Origin: an uncultured Bulleidia sp.
GTDB taxonomy: Bacteria; Bacillota_I; Bacilli_A; Erysipelotrichales; Erysipelotrichaceae
Reading direction: 5' to 3'
NCBI GenBank assembly: GCA_934725105.1
Contig: CAKVBD010000043.1
Location: 1 to 17,762 of the forward strand
Length of the DNA stretch: 17,762 bases
The translations under genes and the position numbers were made by a program. The notes under the pieces are model-generated. The model was given only the letters and a program-made list of their open reading frames with translations. It had not been told where the DNA came from and made no database searches. Positions 14,596 through 17,762 of the stretch are shown one piece after another. Positions within the stretch are counted from its first letter, which is position 1. Each line of letters begins with the position of its first letter.

Positions 14596-15471
14596 ATGAT
14601 TTTAAAAGCTGATCAATGGAAAGATTATTCCTGCCTGGATGCAGGAAATGGAGAAAAGTTAGAACAATGGAAAGGTGTCATTTTAAGACGTCCTGATCCA
14701 CAAGCTATCTGGCCAATGCATGAAAATAAACAATGGAAGAATGCTGATGCAATCTACCATAGAAGTAATAAAGGTGGAGGAAGCTGGGAATACAAAAAGA
14801 AGCTTCCAGAATCCTGGACAATCGACTATCGCAATTTAACATTCAAAGTATCCCCTACAGGTTTCAAACACACAGGAATCTTCCCTGAACAGGCAGTTAA
14901 CTGGGACTGGATGTATGATTTGATTTCTGCACACAAAGACGAAAAAATCCGAGTATTAAATCTATTTGGATATACAGGATGTGCAACAATGGCATGCAGC
15001 GCAGCGGGTGCACAGGAAGTTGTACACGTTGATGCTTCTAAAGGCATGGTACAGTGGGCAAAAGAAAACCGAGACCTGTCACACCTTGAACATAACAAGA
15101 TTCGTTTTATTGTTGATGACTGTCTGAAATTTGTTGAAAGAGAAAAAAGAAGAGGTCACACATACCATGGTATTCTGATGGATCCGCCAAGCTATGGTAG
15201 AGGCCCAAATGGTGAAATGTGGAAATTTGAAAAAGAAATCACAGGATTAATCAAGTCCTGTCTGGAAATTCTTGATGAGAATGCACTGTTCTTCTTGATC
15301 AATAGCTATACGACAGGATTCTCTTCCATCGTTTTAGAAGATCTGATGAAAACAATGATCCTGCCAGAGCATCCAGAAGGTACAGTCTCTTGTGGTGAAG
15401 TTGCAATCCCACTCCAGAATAGAGATTTATTGCTGCCTTGCGGTATTTATGGAAGATGGGAAAGAAAATGA
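14596..15471 (+). CDS. Class I SAM-dependent methyltransferase, probably acting on rRNA
   Basis: A 291-residue enzyme related to the RlmI/RlmK group of 23S rRNA methyltransferases, but without their N-terminal PUA domain. The N-terminal part (1-110) is the family's beta-rich region, including GFKHTGIFPEQAVNWDW. The Rossmann fold follows: motif I VLNLFGYTGCATMAC (about 119-133), acidic HVDASK, DDCLKF, and motif IV MDPPSYGRG (about 195-203). DPP(S/Y) fits cytosine-C5 or base methylation in this group, but target and position cannot be read here. GAGG lies 10 bases before the ATG. The stop overlaps the start of an RNA pseudouridine synthase (ATGA), which supports an RNA modification role. Confidence 0.85.
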   Translation: MILKADQWKDYSCLDAGNGEKLEQWKGVILRRPDPQAIWPMHENKQWKNADAIYHRSNKGGGSWEYKKKLPESWTIDYRNLTFKVSPTGFKHTGIFPEQAVNWDWMYDLISAHKDEKIRVLNLFGYTGCATMACSAAGAQEVVHVDASKGMVQWAKENRDLSHLEHNKIRFIVDDCLKFVEREKRRGHTYHGILMDPPSYGRGPNGEMWKFEKEITGLIKSCLEILDENALFFLINSYTTGFSSIVLEDLMKTMILPEHPEGTVSCGEVAIPLQNRDLLLPCGIYGRWERK

Positions 15472-16175
15472 TCCATGTACTTTATGAAGACAATCATGTA
15501 CTTGTGGTAGAAAAACCTGTCAATATTCCTGTACAGGAAGACAGTTCTCATGATCTTGATCTATTAACAATGTGTAAGCAATACATCAAAGAAACTTACA
15601 ACAAGCCTGGAAATGTATATTTAGGTCTTGTGCATCGTTTAGACCGTCCAGTAGGTGGTGTGATGATATTCGCAAAAACATCCAAAGCCGCCTCTAGACT
15701 CAGTGATCAGGTACGTACACACGCATTCAAAAAAGAATATCTTGCTGTATTGGATGGTACACCAAAGAAGAAACAAGGCACACTTGTTGACTATCTCAAA
15801 AAAGATACAAAAAATAACCGTGTCACTGTCACAAATGAAAAAGACGGCAAAAAATCCATTCTGCACTATGATGCACTAGAAACAACACAGAACAAGACAC
15901 TTGTACATATCACATTAGAAACAGGCAGAAGCCATCAGATTCGTGTACAGTTTTCTTCTAGAAACCTGCCGCTTGTATATGATCAAAGATACAACCCACA
16001 CACAAAAAAAGGACAGATTGCATTATATGCATATCAGTTAACATTTATTCATCCAACACAAAAAGAACCAATGACTATTTCATGTCTTCCACCAAAGAAA
16101 GATCCATGGAATCTCTTTGAGGTAGCACAATGCCTAAAAAACACAAAAGAAAAAGACATATCAGAAAAAGTCTGA
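15468..16175 (+). CDS. RluA-family RNA pseudouridine synthase
   Basis: Isomerises uridine to pseudouridine in rRNA or tRNA. The catalytic block GLVHRLDRPVGG holds Asp59; the N-terminal LYEDNHVLVVEKPVNIPVQ and the later LETGRSHQIRVQF are RluA-family motifs. At 235 residues it lacks the N-terminal S4 domain of RluC/RluD, so it is a short single-domain form; target unknown. The frame runs back to TTG 15438, but ATG 15468 is chosen because it overlaps the preceding stop (ATGA) and has GGGAAAG upstream. Its last 46 bases overlap the next gene in another frame. Confidence 0.93.
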   Translation: MIHVLYEDNHVLVVEKPVNIPVQEDSSHDLDLLTMCKQYIKETYNKPGNVYLGLVHRLDRPVGGVMIFAKTSKAASRLSDQVRTHAFKKEYLAVLDGTPKKKQGTLVDYLKKDTKNNRVTVTNEKDGKKSILHYDALETTQNKTLVHITLETGRSHQIRVQFSSRNLPLVYDQRYNPHTKKGQIALYAYQLTFIHPTQKEPMTISCLPPKKDPWNLFEVAQCLKNTKEKDISEKV

Positions 16176-17290
16176 TTGTAGTTCTTGTATTAGTGATTGC
16201 CTGTGGTGTTCTAGCATTCCAGGTCCCAAAGATTACAAGTGAAGCAAAGCTGAAAGATCTTGGATATTCCAAAGAAGCAATCAAATGCATCCAAAAAACA
16301 GACTATGCATCTGATATTATTCAAAATCAATATTATTCTAAATACATGGAACAATGTATTCTAGATGGTTCTTTACAGGAAGAATATCTGCCACTCTATG
16401 CCGCAATCAAAACAGATCGTACACTAACAGACACAGATTTTCTTTTATACAATCGTTTGATGGATAAAGGATATGAAGTCGATCAATTACAAAATCTATT
16501 TAACAATCTGACATTCATTGAATTAACACCACTGCTGGTATTTGATTATCAATGGGATGAAAATCCATATATCCAGGATTGCAAGAATAACCGTGATCAT
16601 AATAATGAATCTGCATTTTCATTAAGTGATTCATACTATCAATTATATAAGCTGCAAAAAGAAATCCCTTCTCCACACGATACTTCTGTTCTAGTAAACA
16701 GTACATATGGTCTAGCAAGTGATTTTGTACCAGACAATATTGTAGATATCAGTACACAATACGCTGTCAGTGGTGTACAGCTTGTACAAGAATGCACAGA
16801 TGCATTTATTGCATTCGCCCAGGCTTCCCAACAGGCAGGACACTACTTCTTCGCTACTGTTGGATACCGTGAATATGCAATTCAGGAAAGTGCCTATAAC
16901 AGTTTTCTAGCAAGAATGTCCCAGTCAGAAGCTGATAAAAACAGTATTCGTCCAGGACACTCAGAACATCAAACAGGTCTAGCAGTAAATGTAGCCGCAA
17001 CATACGAAACAAGCGTTGCATTCTCAGAAACAGAAACATACAAATGGATGGTTGAAAATTGTACATCCTATGGATTCATTCAACGATATGCAAATGAAAA
17101 ATCATCCATCACTGGTGTGAAAGATGAACTCGAACACTTCCGCTATGTCGGAAAAGATCTCGCAAAAAAGATTACAGAATCTCATTTAACATATGATGAA
17201 TACTATATGTTATATCTGGCAGACTGGGATGAAAAAAGTTGTATACCATCAAAAAAGATCTTAAAGAACATACCTGACTATGTTCAATAA
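16130..17290 (+). CDS. VanY-like M15 D,D-carboxypeptidase homologue, membrane-anchored, altered zinc site
   Basis: M15B enzymes trim the terminal D-Ala of peptidoglycan stem peptides outside the cell. Of 386 residues, 1-13 are strongly basic, about 14-32 form one membrane segment, 33-230 are a poorly conserved region I cannot assign, and about 240-350 are the peptidase domain: GYREYAIQE, PGHSEHQTGLAVN, YGFIQRY, ITG and EHFRYVG. The zinc motif normally reads SxHxxGxAxD; here His280 is kept but the Asp is Asn287. The second site, usually EPWHFRYVG, reads ELEHFRYVG, keeping Glu333 and His336. Activity is therefore uncertain. ATG 16130 has GAGGT six bases upstream, inside the pseudouridine synthase gene. 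There is no van gene cluster, so a link to vancomycin resistance is not supported. Confidence 0.88.
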   Translation: MPKKHKRKRHIRKSLIVVLVLVIACGVLAFQVPKITSEAKLKDLGYSKEAIKCIQKTDYASDIIQNQYYSKYMEQCILDGSLQEEYLPLYAAIKTDRTLTDTDFLLYNRLMDKGYEVDQLQNLFNNLTFIELTPLLVFDYQWDENPYIQDCKNNRDHNNESAFSLSDSYYQLYKLQKEIPSPHDTSVLVNSTYGLASDFVPDNIVDISTQYAVSGVQLVQECTDAFIAFAQASQQAGHYFFATVGYREYAIQESAYNSFLARMSQSEADKNSIRPGHSEHQTGLAVNVAATYETSVAFSETETYKWMVENCTSYGFIQRYANEKSSITGVKDELEHFRYVGKDLAKKITESHLTYDEYYMLYLADWDEKSCIPSKKILKNIPDYVQ

Positions 17291-17301
17291 GACCTTTTTT
17301 T
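17266..17301 (+). terminator. Weak possible terminator after the VanY-like gene
   Basis: GAACATA (17266-17272) and TATGTTC (17279-17285) form a 7-bp stem overlapping the end of the gene, and seven T occur at 17295-17301. Nine bases separate stem and T run, so it is not a canonical terminator. Confidence 0.25.
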
Positions 17302-17604
17302 CTAGTCATTCATTAATTCTCTTGCCTGTTTCAGTGTTGCTTCCCCATTCATCGTACCGTACGTACGCATATCAATGGCCGCAATTGGCTTGTCTGGATA
17401 CTTTGTCTGCAGCTGCTTCAAATTAAAGCGAATCTGTGGTCCAAGCAGAATACAATCCGCATCCGGTGCATGTTTCTCTTCCGAACCATATCCATAGGCA
17501 TTGATATCATACTCTTTTCCTTGTTTTGCGGCAGCTTCTCTCATCTTGTTTACAAGCAAAGACGTAGACATGCCACCAGCACAAAATAATACAATTTTCT
17601 TCAT
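17302..17604 (-). CDS. PTS lactose/cellobiose-family IIB component
   Basis: Carries phosphate from IIA to an incoming sugar in a phosphotransferase system. The 100-residue length is standard for stand-alone IIB proteins of the lactose/N,N'-diacetylchitobiose/cellobiose family. The phosphorylated residue is Cys8 in FCAGGMSTSLLV, followed by the family blocks NAYGYG, DCILLGPQIRFNL and PIAAIDMRTYG. ATG 17604 has GGAG eight bases upstream. No IIA or IIC is in the window; partners may lie beyond the right edge, or this is an isolated IIB. Sugar specificity cannot be told. It converges with the VanY-like gene, 11 bases apart. Confidence 0.94.
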   Translation of the reverse strand: MKKIVLFCAGGMSTSLLVNKMREAAAKQGKEYDINAYGYGSEEKHAPDADCILLGPQIRFNLKQLQTKYPDKPIAAIDMRTYGTMNGEATLKQARELMND

Positions 17605-17606
17605 AT

Positions 17607-17708
17607 CTATTCTCCATTCTTATATTTATTATACATTCGTAATTGGTCTACGTTCAGATTTTTGATTATGTTGTTTTTCACGTCTTCCTGAGTTTTACAG
17701 TCAGACAT
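17607..17708 (-). CDS. Possible 33-codon ORF immediately before the PTS IIB gene
   Basis: ATG 17708 opens a 33-residue frame ending in TAG two bases before the IIB start. The peptide (MSDCKTQEDVKNN..., ending NKYKNGE) is hydrophilic, Asn/Lys-rich and probably helical. The IIB ribosome site lies in its last codons, the layout of translational coupling. Only a weak GAAAG precedes it, and an in-frame TGA lies five codons upstream. It could be a small protein, a leader peptide, the remnant of a longer gene, or chance. I do not recognise it. Confidence 0.35.
   Translation of the reverse strand: MSDCKTQEDVKNNIIKNLNVDQLRMYNKYKNGE
17628..17633 (-). promoter_or_regulatory. Possible -10 element for the PTS IIB gene
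   Basis: A perfect TATAAT on the minus strand, 24 bases before the IIB start. No good -35 is found 16-18 bases upstream (CTGAAC is the nearest), and the hexamer lies inside the small ORF at 17607-17708, so the two proposals compete. Confidence 0.35.
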
Positions 17709-17726
17709 AATGAAATACTTTCATTT

Positions 17727-17749
17727 TCAGCTTAAATGCTGATTTTTTT
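17727..17749 (+). terminator. Hairpin with T7, oriented for plus-strand transcripts
   Basis: TCAGC (17727-17731) and GCTGA (17738-17742) with a 6-base loop are followed by seven T (17743-17749). The stem is short but the T run is good. No plus-strand gene lies between it and the VanY-like gene, so it could stop read-through from that operon running antisense to the IIB gene. Confidence 0.45.
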
Positions 17750-17762
17750 ATGTCAATTCTTT

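Noticed and set aside
16130..17290. Vancomycin resistance gene
   Set aside because: VanY-like proteins are widespread cell-wall enzymes; no vanH/A/X or two-component genes are near, and the zinc site is altered.
1..17762. Mobile element or genomic island
   Set aside because: No transposase, integrase, tRNA-end repeats or composition break seen; only the toxin-antitoxin pair is a likely accessory unit.

Overview
The window looks like the chromosome of a low-GC, anaerobic or facultative Bacillota bacterium. The gatCAB and pcrA-ligA clusters, a pyruvate formate-lyase system under an FNR-type regulator, AT-rich sigma-A-like promoters and strong AGGAGG-like ribosome sites all fit this. The Mollicutes-like amidase signature in GatA makes me lean to Erysipelotrichia, but that is inference; no rRNA is present to settle it. 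Coding density is high and no gene-free stretch exceeds 300 bases. I see no tRNA, rRNA, CRISPR array, insertion sequence or phage gene.

Layout. (1) 1-5315, minus strand: a probable operon gatC-gatA-gatB, then a one-pass membrane protein of unknown function, then a 23S rRNA uracil methyltransferase (RlmD/RlmCD type) cut by the left edge. A good promoter (TTGAAA-17-TAAAAT) lies just before gatC. (2) 5309-9221, plus strand: an FNR-type regulator, then a perfect FNR box, then pflA and pflB, closed by a strong bidirectional terminator. (3) 9229-9840, minus strand: a DinJ/YafQ-type toxin-antitoxin pair with its own promoter and ATGCAT repeats; the toxin frame is broken by one base in a run of seven A. 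(4) 9856-14507, minus strand: pcrA, ligA and a GNAT acetyltransferase, tightly packed. (5) 14567-17290, plus strand: an RNA methyltransferase, a pseudouridine synthase and a VanY-like M15 peptidase homologue, all overlapping, diverging from pcrA through a mirrored pair of extended -10 promoters. (6) 17302-17762, minus strand: a lactose/cellobiose-type PTS IIB protein preceded by a possible 33-codon ORF.

The most interesting part is the fnr-pflAB junction (6061-6157). The regulator carries the E..SR recognition residues of FNR, and a perfect TTGAT-N4-ATCAA site follows its stop codon. Between that site and pflA lies a 12-bp hairpin with a T6 tract that ends at the pflA ATG. The hairpin holds the pflA Shine-Dalgarno in its right arm. 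A transcript started by FNR at the usual distance would begin after the left arm and so escape the hairpin, whereas read-through from fnr would be terminated or blocked for translation. This is a compact, testable switch for anaerobic metabolism. The frameshifted toxin, an altered zinc site in the VanY-like protein, a divergent LigA and a probably leaderless fnr mRNA are the other points worth checking.
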